From assembly GCF_020037015.1 (NCBI RefSeq), contig NZ_JAIQDE010000023.1, positions 91,915 to 155,914 of the forward strand: DNA of 64,000 bases. Reading direction: 5' to 3'. Below the pieces are notes generated by a model. It was not told where the DNA came from, did no database searches, and worked only from the letters and a program-made list of their open reading frames with translations. Shown here in pieces: positions 17,000 to 27,718 of the stretch. The stretch is from Corallococcus sp. AS-1-6 (lineage in GTDB: Bacteria; Myxococcota; Myxococcia; Myxococcales; Myxococcaceae). The position numbers and the translations under genes are program-made. Within the stretch, counting starts at the first letter, position 1, and each line of letters opens with the position of its first letter.

Positions 17000-17626
17000 G
17001 TGCTGACCGTCGACCCCCATCCCCTCCTCGACCTCGTCGCCTTCACCTCCACCTTCCCCGCTCCCCTGGGGGACCTGCCCGCGCCCGACTGGCTGCAGGC
17101 CCTGCTGAAGCCCGGCGCCACCGCGCCCCTCCAGAGTGACGACGCCGTCCGGGGCGCCGTGCGCGACCTGCTCCGCCACGGCGGCTACAAGCCCACGGGC
17201 CGGGGCAAGCCCGCGTCCGAGTACCTGGTGCGGGCCTCCGGCGACGGCACCCTGGGCACCATCAACGCCGCGGTGGACGCGTGCAACGCCGTGTCGCTGC
17301 ACAGCGGCCTGCCCATCAGCGTGGTGGACCTGGACAAGGCCCAGGCCCCGTTCCGCGTCTCCACCGCCATCCAGGGCGACCGCTACGTCTTCAACGCCTC
17401 CGGGCAGACCATCGACCTGGAGGGCCTGCTGTGTCTCTTCGACGCGCAGGGCCCGTGCGCCAACGCGGTGAAGGACGCGCAGCGCACCAAGACGGACGGC
17501 ACCACGCGCCGCACCCTCACGCTGCTGTGGGGCACGAAGGAGTTGAAGGGCCACGCCGAGCGCGCCTTCACCTGGTACCGCGAGCTGCTGGAGCGCCTGG
17601 GCGCCACCGTCGAGCCCGTGCGCTGA
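17000..17626 (+). CDS. B3/B4 domain protein (PheRS beta-like tRNA-editing fold)
   Basis: 208 residues from GTG 17000. The pattern SEYLVRASGDGTLGTINAAVDACNAVSLHSGLPISVVDLDK and the later GQTIDLEGLLCLFD matches stand-alone B3/B4 domains, which resemble the editing module of phenylalanyl-tRNA synthetase beta and are proposed to clear mischarged tRNA. The C-terminal segment RTLTLLWGTKEL is typical of these free-standing proteins. It is cytoplasmic and stands alone. Function in trans is inferred from family knowledge only. Confidence 0.75.
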   Translation: MLTVDPHPLLDLVAFTSTFPAPLGDLPAPDWLQALLKPGATAPLQSDDAVRGAVRDLLRHGGYKPTGRGKPASEYLVRASGDGTLGTINAAVDACNAVSLHSGLPISVVDLDKAQAPFRVSTAIQGDRYVFNASGQTIDLEGLLCLFDAQGPCANAVKDAQRTKTDGTTRRTLTLLWGTKELKGHAERAFTWYRELLERLGATVEPVR

Positions 17627-17652
17627 AGCAAGCAGAGGATTGTCCGCCGCGC

Positions 17653-18078
17653 TCAGGTCTGCTCGGAGGTCGCGGCAGGACGGGGACGTGCGTCCTCGGA
17701 GAGATCTTTCTCCTTCTCGGCTGAGGTGAGGATTCTCAGCGCGCCTTCGACCAAGTACCTCACCTGCAGGAAGAGCGAAGGAGGGCAAGAGCCCTCTTTG
17801 ACCTCGGCATGTCCCAGACGAACGCTGCGCAGATTCGTGGCGTAGAAGAACGTGTCCTTGGAAAGCCTCAAGGCCTTGCCTGCGGCAGAACTGCTCTGCA
17901 CTTCAATGCCAGCCAATTCATAGCGCTTGGTCCCGGTGCCACACAGAACGACCACACGCTCCTCGTCAGGAAAAATCTGGACGACAATGGCGGGATGGGG
18001 CTTGCCACCCACATCCACCATCACCACTCCACGGTTGCGCAATTGAGGCTTAGGAGGAGGAGGGAAATACCGGCTCAC
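17653..18078 (-). CDS. PemK/MazF-like protein (candidate toxin or relative)
   Basis: 141 residues from GTG 18078 (GGAG seven bases before); ATG 18111 would add 11 residues. The N-terminal strands RNRGVVMVDVGGKPHPAIVVQ and the later LSKDTFFYATNLRSVRLG follow the SH3-like PemK/MazF layout (RGD-V-V pattern, Pro-Ala-ILVV strand, then S/T before a hydrophobic strand). The C-terminal 45 residues are a polar extension. The gene overlaps the end of the upstream 287-residue ORF, so translation is coupled. Classic antitoxins are small, and the partner is not, so either this is an unusual pair or the fold has another use. Base composition is visibly less GC-rich than in the flanks, which hints at transfer. 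Confidence 0.5.
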   Translation of the reverse strand: MSRYFPPPPKPQLRNRGVVMVDVGGKPHPAIVVQIFPDEERVVVLCGTGTKRYELAGIEVQSSSAAGKALRLSKDTFFYATNLRSVRLGHAEVKEGSCPPSLFLQVRYLVEGALRILTSAEKEKDLSEDARPRPAATSEQT

Positions 18079-18913
18079 CCGAGCGCTCCGCGGCCATGTT
18101 GAATCGCGCATAGGCCGACTGAACGGCCTTCGAATGCTGTTCGAGCCCCGTCAGGTCGAGCCGCTCATCCATCGGCAGGAGATCAACCGAAACCTCGGCG
18201 CCGGACATGACTGCTGCGAGCGCCAGCCCCTGCTTGCTTGAGCTGGCCAGCAATTCAGAAATAGCGAGCTTGAGCCAGGGCTCGGCCGCCCCCTGTTTGA
18301 ACAACAGAGCCACCAACGCCAAGAAGAGGGCGTTGAGCCTCATTGATGCGAGCAGGGCCTCCGCTACTGGGATTGGAACATCTGGCGAGCTGATGAACGC
18401 AAGCGGATCTCCATCCTCGTTCAAATCAACGAACGTCTCTACAGCAGGAGGCGCCTCGGCGTCCGGAGGCATGGTTTCCAGCAGGTGCACCAAGCATCTG
18501 AAGGTTTCCGAGAGGTTCCGATGAAGGTCGCGCAGAAAAGGAGTCGATGCAGGGCCCAAGGCCTGCACCATCGCGTCTGGGATCTCATCCTCCGCCACTA
18601 TTTCTTCGAACTCACCCACCAGTTCAGGAAGCCCTCCAAAGGCGTCGCCTTCCCTGATGTTTTGCTGTGCCACGTAAAACCGGGGGTCTCCAACCACTGC
18701 ATCGATCCGGGTGATCAGGTCATCCCGGTCTTCAGCTTCGAGGACATAGGCACCGAAGGTGCCCCCAAGTTCACGCATCTGCTCGATGAACGCCCGCTCC
18801 TGTGCGGTCATCCGCTCCCGCGTCACGAGAGCAATGACCCGCTCCACGAGCGCCAGAAGCCCGGGCCCACTGGGCAGAGATAAAGCGGAAGGGAGTGCTG
18901 CGGAAGTCGACAT
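18050..18913 (-). CDS. hypothetical protein, partner of the PemK-like gene
   Basis: 287 residues from ATG 18913. It is acidic, mostly helical and contains repeated Leu-rich helices (LLALVERVIALVTRERMTAQERAF, ALLASMRLNALFLALVALLFKQG, LKLAISELLASSSKQGLALAAVMSG). There is no signal peptide; the hydrophobic helices look amphipathic rather than membrane-spanning. I recognise no family. It overlaps the PemK-like gene by 29 to 62 bases, which fits one functional unit and makes this ORF a candidate neutralising partner or effector. GC content is lower than in surrounding genes. Confidence 0.6.
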   Translation of the reverse strand: MSTSAALPSALSLPSGPGLLALVERVIALVTRERMTAQERAFIEQMRELGGTFGAYVLEAEDRDDLITRIDAVVGDPRFYVAQQNIREGDAFGGLPELVGEFEEIVAEDEIPDAMVQALGPASTPFLRDLHRNLSETFRCLVHLLETMPPDAEAPPAVETFVDLNEDGDPLAFISSPDVPIPVAEALLASMRLNALFLALVALLFKQGAAEPWLKLAISELLASSSKQGLALAAVMSGAEVSVDLLPMDERLDLTGLEQHSKAVQSAYARFNMAAERSGEPVFPSSS

Positions 18914-19027
18914 GGGCGTGTGCAATATAACGTCAGTAGCGGCAACCAGCACCCCCTACGACCGGGATGTGGTCAAGCGTAAGCAGGCGGCCATTCTGCA
19001 CTCCCCTGCTGACATTCAGCAACCAAG

Positions 19028-19543
19028 TCACTTTCCCGCGCGCACACCCACCCCAGGCCTCAGCGCCAACCCGTCCAGGACGTGCTGCACGACGTCCTCC
19101 GGCGGCGGCGTCACGTCCACGGTGAACGCGTCGCCGGGCGCCTCCAGCGTCTCCAACTGGCTCTGGAGCAGCGACGCCGGCATGAAGTGGCCCTCGCGCC
19201 GCTGGAGCCGCTCGCGGATGACGGACGCGGGCGCGTGCAGGTACACCCAGCGCTCGCGCGTCGCATCCACGGTGAGCCTGGCGCGGTAGAGGGCCTTGAG
19301 GCCGGAGAAGGCCAGCACCAGGTCCTCGTCCGCCTCCAGCGCCTTCTCCATCCTCGCGCGCAACAGCTCCAGCCAGGGCTGCCGGTCCACGTCCGTCAGC
19401 GCCGTGCCCGCGGCCATCTTCCGGCGGTTCTCCACCGAGTGCAGGTCGTCCGCGTCCACGAACGTCCACCCCAGCCGGTCCGCGAGCGCCCGGCCCACCG
19501 TGGACTTCCCGGTGCCTGACACCCCCATGACGATGACCACCAT
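19028..19543 (-). CDS. gntK: gluconokinase
   Basis: 171 residues, the usual length for GntK/IdnK. It phosphorylates D-gluconate to 6-phosphogluconate with ATP, feeding the pentose-phosphate or Entner-Doudoroff route. The P loop is GVSGTGKST (residues 7-15). The strand FVDADDLHSVENRRKMAAGTALTDVDRQPWL and the C-terminal REGHFMPASLLQSQLETLE are diagnostic of the family. ATG 19543 has GGGAGG ten bases upstream; the longer in-frame extension would spoil the N-terminal strand. It stands alone, divergent from the Cys-rich lipoprotein gene. Confidence 0.92.
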   Translation of the reverse strand: MVVIVMGVSGTGKSTVGRALADRLGWTFVDADDLHSVENRRKMAAGTALTDVDRQPWLELLRARMEKALEADEDLVLAFSGLKALYRARLTVDATRERWVYLHAPASVIRERLQRREGHFMPASLLQSQLETLEAPGDAFTVDVTPPPEDVVQHVLDGLALRPGVGVRAGK

Positions 19544-19728
19544 GCCGTTGCCGCCTCCCTCGGGTCTCGCGCGCTCCCTCATGCTGCGGCCTTCCCGCTC
19601 CGCGTGCCACGCGAGATGCACGGCCGGTGACACACCGGAGGTGAGCGTCCGCTGTCCAACGCCATCACCCCCGCGTCCCAGATGACTTCCACTTCACGAC
19701 GGAGGAACCATTACCCTCCCACGCCATC

Positions 19729-20547
19729 ATGACTTCCGTGGGAGCAACCCCCGGCCGGACACCTGCCCGGCTCCTCCTGTGCAGCGGCCTGCTCGCGCTG
19801 GTGTCCCTCGCCGCCTGCCGGGACCCCGCCGCCGCCGCGGGCACCGCGCTCTTCGTCACCGCCGAGTTCGAGCCCTCCCTCAACCTCACCCGGCTGCGCG
19901 TCGCCGCCACCGCGGACGGCGCCTCCGTGCCCACGACCCTGCTGCCCGAGGACTCCAGCCGCGCGCTCGTGAACGGCGAGACGTTCCGCGTCCTCCTGGA
20001 CGGCGCGGCCCACGGCACCCGGGCCACCGTCCGCGTGGACGGCCTGCGCGACGACGCCATGGTCGCCACCGGCGAGGCCACCGCCACCGTGCGCGACGGC
20101 TACGAGGTGGAGGTCACCGTGCGGCTGACCGCCTCCCACGGCGGCACCTTCTGCGTGGACTGCCCGGACGGCTGCTGCCGCGACGGCGTGTGCACGTCCC
20201 GCACCGTGCGCACCTGCGGCGTGGGCGGCGTCGCGTGCGAGGCCTGCGACACGGCCCGGGCCGACACCTGCACCGACCGCGGCGCCTGCGGCTGCGGCAC
20301 CGGCCCCGCCTGCGGCACCAACGCCAACCGCTGCGACGCAGGCCGGTGCTACTGCAACAGCAGCAACGCCTGCGGCCCGGGACTGGCGTGCATCGATGGC
20401 GCGTGCCGCTGTGACCCGTCCACCTGCAATGGCTGCTGCGCTGGCAACAGTTGCATCTCCGCGCCCAACAAGGGCCAGTGCGGCAAGGGCGGCGAGGCCT
20501 GCAAGAAGTGCGAGAAGCGGTGCAACCCGGACGGCTCCTGCGACTGA
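19729..20547 (+). CDS. Cys-rich secreted lipoprotein
   Basis: 272 residues. A signal with lipobox LAAC (Cys about 30) anchors it. Residues 40-140 form a beta-rich domain with no named match. From about residue 143 there are more than 25 Cys in short spacings (CVDCPDGCCRDGVC, CACDT, CGCGTGPACG, CRCDPSTCNGCC), reminiscent of EGF- or dickkopf-like Cys-rich modules common in myxobacterial surface proteins. Disulphide-bonded extracellular function is likely. It converges with the ceramidase gene, ten bases apart. No partner is evident. Confidence 0.7.
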   Translation: MTSVGATPGRTPARLLLCSGLLALVSLAACRDPAAAAGTALFVTAEFEPSLNLTRLRVAATADGASVPTTLLPEDSSRALVNGETFRVLLDGAAHGTRATVRVDGLRDDAMVATGEATATVRDGYEVEVTVRLTASHGGTFCVDCPDGCCRDGVCTSRTVRTCGVGGVACEACDTARADTCTDRGACGCGTGPACGTNANRCDAGRCYCNSSNACGPGLACIDGACRCDPSTCNGCCAGNSCISAPNKGQCGKGGEACKKCEKRCNPDGSCD

Positions 20548-20557
20548 CGGGCGCGCG

Positions 20558-22636
20558 CTAGCGCACGGTGAACGGGCGCGAGCTCCCCGAGTACGGGTGG
20601 ATGCGCCCGTCCCAGCCGGACTTCCAGTTCCCCTCGTGCACCAGCCGGTACGTGCCCGGCGGCGTGTCCCGGGGAATGGGCCACGTGATGCGCACCTGCG
20701 AGCACGCGAGCGTGGGCACGCAGTACTCGCGCTGCCAGTGGTACAGCGCGACGCCGTCCCCGTCGTTCGCCACGTCCCGCCACGTACCGTCCAGCTCCCG
20801 CCGCTGCACGCGCAGGAAGGTGCCGCCCGTCTTCAGGTCGTTGCGCGGATGGCCGCCCCAGAAGGTGACGCTCGCCGTGTCGCCGCGCGCGTAGGACGCC
20901 TTCGCCTCCTCCGCGACGGCGCCGAAGTCCACCCAGAGCAGCTTGTCGTCGAACACCACGCCGGGCTGCAGCCCCACCACCGCCTTGCGCAGGTCGCGCG
21001 GCGTGGGGCCGGGCGCCACGGCCACCCCTTCGCGCAAGGAGGCCGCGAGCCCCGCGAAGGACTGCTGCAGCGCCGCCAGCGTCCACGGGCCGAAGTGCGT
21101 GGACGCGCCCTCGTAGTCCTGGCGCGCGTACTCCTCGCGGGTGGCCACGTAGCCCGAGTAGGCGTTGGCCGGCCCCGCGATGACCACGTCCGTCACGCCC
21201 AGGCCCTGGAGCTGCGCGCGCACCGTGTCGCGCAGCCGGCGGCCCGCCATGGTGGTCATCTCGAAGGGCACCGCCACCAGCGCCAGCGGCCCCACCGTCA
21301 CCACCTGCAGGGGCAGCACCTCCGGGGACCACGGGTAGGGCTTCATGGTGCCCATCTCCAGGACGATGGGCTTCTCCCCCTGGCAGGGCGTGGTGACGGC
21401 GGAGCAGGAGAACTGGCTCCACAGGTCGTGCACGTTCTCGCACGTGGCCCCTTCCGCGCCGAAGCCCGGCCCGTCCTCCGCGCCCGCCAGCATGGACAGG
21501 CCGATGGCCGCGGGGCAGGTGCGGTGCTCGCCGCCGTCCGCGAACGCGGGCGCGACGTCCACCGCGTCCATCTTCACGTAGGTGTGCCGGTAGTCCACGC
21601 CGCCCATCACCGGCATCGCGGCGTGGGACCACAGGTGCGCGGCGAAGTCGTACTGCTTCTTCGCGGAGATGGCGGCGTCCTCGAAGTCGTTCGCGCCGCC
21701 GCCGTTGGTGCCGCCCAGGATGTTGGGCGTGACGTCGCCCTCGTTCGAGTTCGCGAACGCCGCGACGAAGGTGTCCGGCCCTCCGGGCGTCCGTCCGCCC
21801 TGCTCCACCTCGAACGCGTGCGCCGCCAGCCCCTTGTTGTCGCCGGTGATGAGGTGGTTGGTGTTGCCGAAGGACGTGGCGTGCACGGCGAACCAGTTGA
21901 CGAGCCCCAGCTCGCGCCCGTCCGCCCCCGTCATCCGGAGCAGCGTCATGCGCGTGTCCACGTTGCCGGGGTAGCGGACGCGCTCGGACTCGGGGTTGCG
22001 CAGGTAGGCCTCCGGCGAGCGGTTGGCGCTGGCGCCGTGCAGGTCGCCCGAGGACAGCCGCAGCGACCCCTCCGCCAGGCGCGCGTTGGCGCGGAGGATG
22101 GAGTCCGTGATGCCGGAGACGATGGCCTCGAAGTTCTGGGGCACGAAGCCGAAGGTGGTCAGGTTGTAGAACGTGTAGTGGCTGAAGCCGCCCGGCCCGG
22201 AGTGCGTGTGCGTGGCGCTGAGCAGCACGTTGTCGTCGGAGAAGGTGTCGCCCAGCTTCGAGCGCAGCCGCTCCACCACCTGCTGCTTCACCGCCTGGAA
22301 CACCATGCCCAGGTCCGCGCTGACGAAGGCCACGCGGCGGCCGTTGCACGGCGAGGCGATGACGAACGCCCGCGAGTACAGCCGCTGGTGGATGCCCTCC
22401 GTCTTCTGGCCCACCTGCCCGTAGCCCATCATCCCCACCTCCGCCGCGGGGCCGGTGATGTCCGAGCGCGCCGCGCCGATGAGGAAGTTCGCGGAGCCCG
22501 CGCACGCGTCCGCCCGCGCCGCTCCCTCCTGCGCGTCCGCCGTGGACAGCCGGGGGGCGGCGCCCGGGCCCAGCGTCAGCACGCAGCCCAGCAGCAACCC
22601 GAGCACGGGAGCGAGGCGGGCGTTCAGCGTGCGCAT
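20558..22636 (-). CDS. neutral/alkaline ceramidase, secreted
   Basis: 692 residues. Neutral ceramidases hydrolyse ceramide to sphingosine and fatty acid. The N-terminal signal (LAPVLGLLLGCVLTLG) is followed by the catalytic domain: GAARSDITGPAAEVGMMGYG opens it and SATHTHSGPGG supplies zinc-binding His. The region NSNEGDVTPNILGG corresponds to the nucleophile motif NxGDxSPN. In characterised enzymes the nucleophile is Ser; here the residue is Thr303 (codon ACG). A C-terminal immunoglobulin-like domain (about 540-690, WGGHPRND, TYRLVHEG) is present as in the family. GGAGG five bases upstream supports ATG 22636. Myxobacteria make sphingolipids, so it could act on self or prey lipids. Confidence 0.88.
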   Translation of the reverse strand: MRTLNARLAPVLGLLLGCVLTLGPGAAPRLSTADAQEGAARADACAGSANFLIGAARSDITGPAAEVGMMGYGQVGQKTEGIHQRLYSRAFVIASPCNGRRVAFVSADLGMVFQAVKQQVVERLRSKLGDTFSDDNVLLSATHTHSGPGGFSHYTFYNLTTFGFVPQNFEAIVSGITDSILRANARLAEGSLRLSSGDLHGASANRSPEAYLRNPESERVRYPGNVDTRMTLLRMTGADGRELGLVNWFAVHATSFGNTNHLITGDNKGLAAHAFEVEQGGRTPGGPDTFVAAFANSNEGDVTPNILGGTNGGGANDFEDAAISAKKQYDFAAHLWSHAAMPVMGGVDYRHTYVKMDAVDVAPAFADGGEHRTCPAAIGLSMLAGAEDGPGFGAEGATCENVHDLWSQFSCSAVTTPCQGEKPIVLEMGTMKPYPWSPEVLPLQVVTVGPLALVAVPFEMTTMAGRRLRDTVRAQLQGLGVTDVVIAGPANAYSGYVATREEYARQDYEGASTHFGPWTLAALQQSFAGLAASLREGVAVAPGPTPRDLRKAVVGLQPGVVFDDKLLWVDFGAVAEEAKASYARGDTASVTFWGGHPRNDLKTGGTFLRVQRRELDGTWRDVANDGDGVALYHWQREYCVPTLACSQVRITWPIPRDTPPGTYRLVHEGNWKSGWDGRIHPYSGSSRPFTVR

Positions 22637-22843
22637 GGCATCCTCCACGGCCTTCCGGAAGGGAAGGCCCCCTGCGGCGGCGGGGCCCCAGCGTGTCGCC
22701 GCCGCCCCCTGGAGGGCAGCGCACGCGAGGGCGGGCCGTCCGGCGCTCCACACTCGAACACGGGAGCGCGGCGGATTCAGTCCATTTCGCGGCAGCGGAC
22801 GGGCGGCCCGCTCCTCCGCACGGACGCGCGGACGCCCAGCCGC

Positions 22844-24958
22844 TCAGACCTCGAGTGCGGGCCGCGCGGCGACGTGCAGGGTGACGCGGAAGGTGGCGCC
22901 GTGGCCCGGCGTGGACTCCGCGGCGATGGTGCCGCCCAGCGCGCGCACGATGGTGTCGCAGATGGACAGGCCCAGGCCGGTGCCCTGGCCCGGCGCCTTG
23001 GTGGTGAAGAAGGGGTCGAAGATGCGGCGCAGCAGCTCCGGCGCGATGCCCCGGCCCGTGTCGCGCACCTCCACCAGCACCCGGCCGTCGTCGTCCACGC
23101 GGGTGATGAGCCGGATCTCGTGCTCGTCCGTGAAGCCCTCTGGAATCGCGTGCGCGGCGTTGATGACCAGGTTGAGGAAGACCTGGAACAGCTTGCCCTC
23201 GTTGGCGCGCACCGTCGGCACGGCGCCGTACTGCTTCACCAGCCGGGCGCGCGGCCGGATTTCACTGGCCGCCATCTGCGCGACGGAGTCCAGCACGCGG
23301 TGCAGGTCCACCGCCTCCTCGTGCGCGTCGTCCACGCGGGAGAAGACCTTGAGCTGGCGGACGATCTGCCGCATCCGCTCGGAGCCCTCGCGCGCGTCGT
23401 CCAGCACCTGCTGGTACTCCAGCAGCTCCTCGGCGGCCAGGGGCCGGGGCATGGGGCCCAGCGCGCGGTGCAGGAACTCCAGGTTGGAGAGCACGTAGGA
23501 CAGCGGGTTGTTCAGCTCGTGCGCGATGCCCGCGGCCAGCATGCCCATGGACGCCAGCCGGTCCCCCAGCATGAGCTGCGCCTGCATGTGCTTGCGCTCG
23601 GTGAAGTCGCGCGCCACCGTCACGCGCGCGGGCACCCCGTCGAAGAGCACGCCCAGCGTCACCAGGTCCGCGCTCACCACCTGCCCGTCGCGGCGCACCA
23701 GCGGCACCTCGTGCGAGCGGGCCGCCAGCGCCCCGTCCTGCGCCTCCTCCAGGTGGCGGCGCGCGACCTCCTGGTCCTCGCGCCGCACCAGGCCCAGCAG
23801 GTGCCGGCCCAGCAGCTCCGCCGGGTCCTGGTAGCCCAGGTAGTTGGCCATGGCCGGGTTCACCGACAGGAGCATGCCGTCCGTGGTGTGCACCACCACC
23901 GGGTCCGGGAACCCTTCGATGAGCAGGTGGAAGCCGGCCTCCGTGCGGCGCAGCGCCGTCTCCGTGCGCACGCGCAGCGCGTTGGTGGTGTGCTGCTCCA
24001 GCGCCAGCGACAGCGCGCCCGCCGCGCCGGACAACAGCTTCACCTCCACGTGCGACCAGGGCCGCGCGTCGTCGCAGTTGTCGAAGCCGATGAAGCCGAA
24101 CGGCTCGCCGTGCACCAGCAGGGGCAGCACCAGCAGCGACCGGATGCCCTGCGCCAGGAGCACCGGCGCGTTGTCCGCGCCGAAGTCCTCCGGCGAGCCC
24201 TGCACGGCCTCGCCCCGGTGGAGCTGCTCCAACTGGGGCAGCGTGAAGGCCTGATCAATGGGCCACGCCTGCGTGTCCGGGTTGTCCAGCTCGCGCGAGA
24301 TGCCGGGCGCGCACCACTCCGCGCGCTGGGACTGGAGCATCCGGCCAGAGGCGTCGCGGTGGAACTCGAAGACGTAGGCGCGGCTGGCGCCCGCGACGCG
24401 GCCCAGCGGCTCCAGGATGGAGCTGTACAGGTCCCCGGCGGACTCCGGCGTGAGCAGCCGCCGCTGCACCTCCACCATCGCGCCCAGGTAGCGCTCGCGC
24501 GTGGCGGCGGCCTCCTCCGCCAGGCGGCGCGGGGTGACCTCCACCAGCGTGCCCAGCACGCCGCCCAGGTGCTCCGGGTCCCCCGTCGCGGACAGCTCCA
24601 CCCAGCGCGGCTGCGCGCCGCCCGTCAGCCGCAGCTCCAGCCGCGAGGGCACGTCCGTGCGCGACAGCGCCGTGCGCAGCAGCACCCGCGCCTGGTCCCG
24701 GTCCTCCGGGTGGAACAGCTCCACCAGCGAGCGGCCCAGCCACGCGTGCACGGGCGCGCCGACCAGGCGCTCCCAGGCGGGGGTCGCCAGGACGAGCCGG
24801 CCCGCGGCGTCCAGTTCGAAGAGCGCCTCGCGAAGCAGCGACCCGGCGCGCTGGAAACGACGCGTGTCCACGAGGTCGCTCGCCCCGGATGACTGCCCCA
24901 GAGCAGCGGCGCTCCCCGTTTCGCGTTGCTCCTGCGCCACCGCGGCCTCCTTCATCAC
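22844..24958 (-). CDS. soluble PAS-GAF-PAS sensor histidine kinase
   Basis: 704 residues without membrane helices. Order: PAS-like 35-145 (LFELDAAGRLVLATPAWERLVG), GAF-like 155-325 (SRAYVFEFHRD, RSLLVLPLLVHGEPFGFIGFDNC), second PAS 340-455 (DGMLLSVNPAMANYLGY), HisKA with His480 (GIAHELNNPLSYVLSN), and HATPase (NLVINAAHAI, VRDTGRGI, FDPFFTTKAPGQGTGLGL). Phosphorylation of a distant response regulator is expected, since none is adjacent. The GAF domain holds CDDARPW, which often follows the ligand pocket, but no cofactor Cys or His is certain. The start is ATG 24958 or 24955. It is probably an orphan kinase, as is common in myxobacteria. Confidence 0.9.
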   Translation of the reverse strand: MMKEAAVAQEQRETGSAAALGQSSGASDLVDTRRFQRAGSLLREALFELDAAGRLVLATPAWERLVGAPVHAWLGRSLVELFHPEDRDQARVLLRTALSRTDVPSRLELRLTGGAQPRWVELSATGDPEHLGGVLGTLVEVTPRRLAEEAAATRERYLGAMVEVQRRLLTPESAGDLYSSILEPLGRVAGASRAYVFEFHRDASGRMLQSQRAEWCAPGISRELDNPDTQAWPIDQAFTLPQLEQLHRGEAVQGSPEDFGADNAPVLLAQGIRSLLVLPLLVHGEPFGFIGFDNCDDARPWSHVEVKLLSGAAGALSLALEQHTTNALRVRTETALRRTEAGFHLLIEGFPDPVVVHTTDGMLLSVNPAMANYLGYQDPAELLGRHLLGLVRREDQEVARRHLEEAQDGALAARSHEVPLVRRDGQVVSADLVTLGVLFDGVPARVTVARDFTERKHMQAQLMLGDRLASMGMLAAGIAHELNNPLSYVLSNLEFLHRALGPMPRPLAAEELLEYQQVLDDAREGSERMRQIVRQLKVFSRVDDAHEEAVDLHRVLDSVAQMAASEIRPRARLVKQYGAVPTVRANEGKLFQVFLNLVINAAHAIPEGFTDEHEIRLITRVDDDGRVLVEVRDTGRGIAPELLRRIFDPFFTTKAPGQGTGLGLSICDTIVRALGGTIAAESTPGHGATFRVTLHVAARPALEV

Positions 24959-25092
24959 GGATGAGACGGAATGAAACCTGGATTGGAGGGAAACCCACCC
25001 GGTGCATCCAGGCCCGAGCCCTCTCTCCGTCTCACCGCGGCCCGAAGCATAGGGCGCTCGAATGTTTCAAAGTCAATGGACCCACCCGGGAC

Positions 25093-25761
25093 TCATGGGT
25101 TTCCCTCGGAGTCTGGGGGCTCCCAGCCCCCGGGAATTCCGGAACGTGGGCGTTGACGGCGATCCCCGAGCAGGCGTGCAGGCACGCCACCGACGATGGC
25201 CCACGGGGGCACGTCGCGGGTGACGACGGCGCCCATGCCAATCACCGCGTGGTCGCCCACGGTGACGCCGTCGGTGATGCCCGCGTTGGCGCCCACCCAG
25301 ACGTCCTCGCCGATCACGATGCCCTTCGAGGTGACGGGCTGTTCGCGCACGGGGCGGTCCGGCGCGAGCCCGTGGTCGAAGGCGTAGAGCGTGGCGCCGG
25401 TGGCGATGCGGCTGCCCTCGCCGATGCGGATGCCGCACGCGCCGCCGTCCAGGCTGACGCGCGCGTTGAGGCTGACGCGCGGCCCCAGCTCCACGGGCCC
25501 GTGCACGAAGGCGTCCGCGCCGATGCTGCACCCCGGCCCGATGCGCACGGTGCGGCCGGGCTCCGCGAAGATGCGCGCCTCCGGGGCGATGAAACATCCT
25601 TCGGCGATTTCAACGGTCTCCAGCGCGCGCAGGCGGTCCTGCACCTCGCGCTGCCAGGCCTCCGCCCACTCGCGGTGGCGCGGCTTGAGGCTGAAGTACA
25701 GCCACGGCATCCATGACAGCCGCAGCTTGTGTTGTTCACGGCGTCGCGCGTCCAGGTCCAC
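25093..25761 (-). CDS. hexapeptide-repeat acyltransferase (maltose O-acetyltransferase-like)
   Basis: 222 residues. From about residue 50 there is a left-handed beta helix with many [LIV]-G-x-x-x-x turns ([45 protein letters not shown]) and the acetyltransferase cap sequence [42 protein letters not shown]. The conserved His in FDHG is the expected catalytic base. The N-terminal 45 residues ([18 protein letters not shown]) form an additional helical part. Substrate (sugar, polysaccharide or other) is unknown. It lies 45 bases downstream of the deacetylase-like gene on the same strand, so the two may work in one acylation/deacylation route. Confidence 0.82.
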   Translation of the reverse strand: MDLDARRREQHKLRLSWMPWLYFSLKPRHREWAEAWQREVQDRLRALETVEIAEGCFIAPEARIFAEPGRTVRIGPGCSIGADAFVHGPVELGPRVSLNARVSLDGGACGIRIGEGSRIATGATLYAFDHGLAPDRPVREQPVTSKGIVIGEDVWVGANAGITDGVTVGDHAVIGMGAVVTRDVPPWAIVGGVPARLLGDRRQRPRSGIPGGWEPPDSEGNP

Positions 25762-25806
25762 GCGCCCTGACTACCACGGGCCCGGCGTCCGCCGGGCGCC
25801 GCGGCG

Positions 25807-27603
<1,797 letters not shown>

Positions 27604-27718
27604 CCGCGCCTCGCGGGCGGCTGGGGACGGCGGGCGTTCACGGGGACGAGGGACACGGGGGCGGGCCGGAAGAGGGTGGTGCCCCCTTCATCCTGCGAGG
27701 GGGGCGTGGGCGCAAGGC

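Noticed and set aside
20396..24892. About 1,500-codon open frame on the plus strand opposite ceramidase and kinase
   Set aside because: Same shadow effect; the minus-strand genes have all catalytic motifs.
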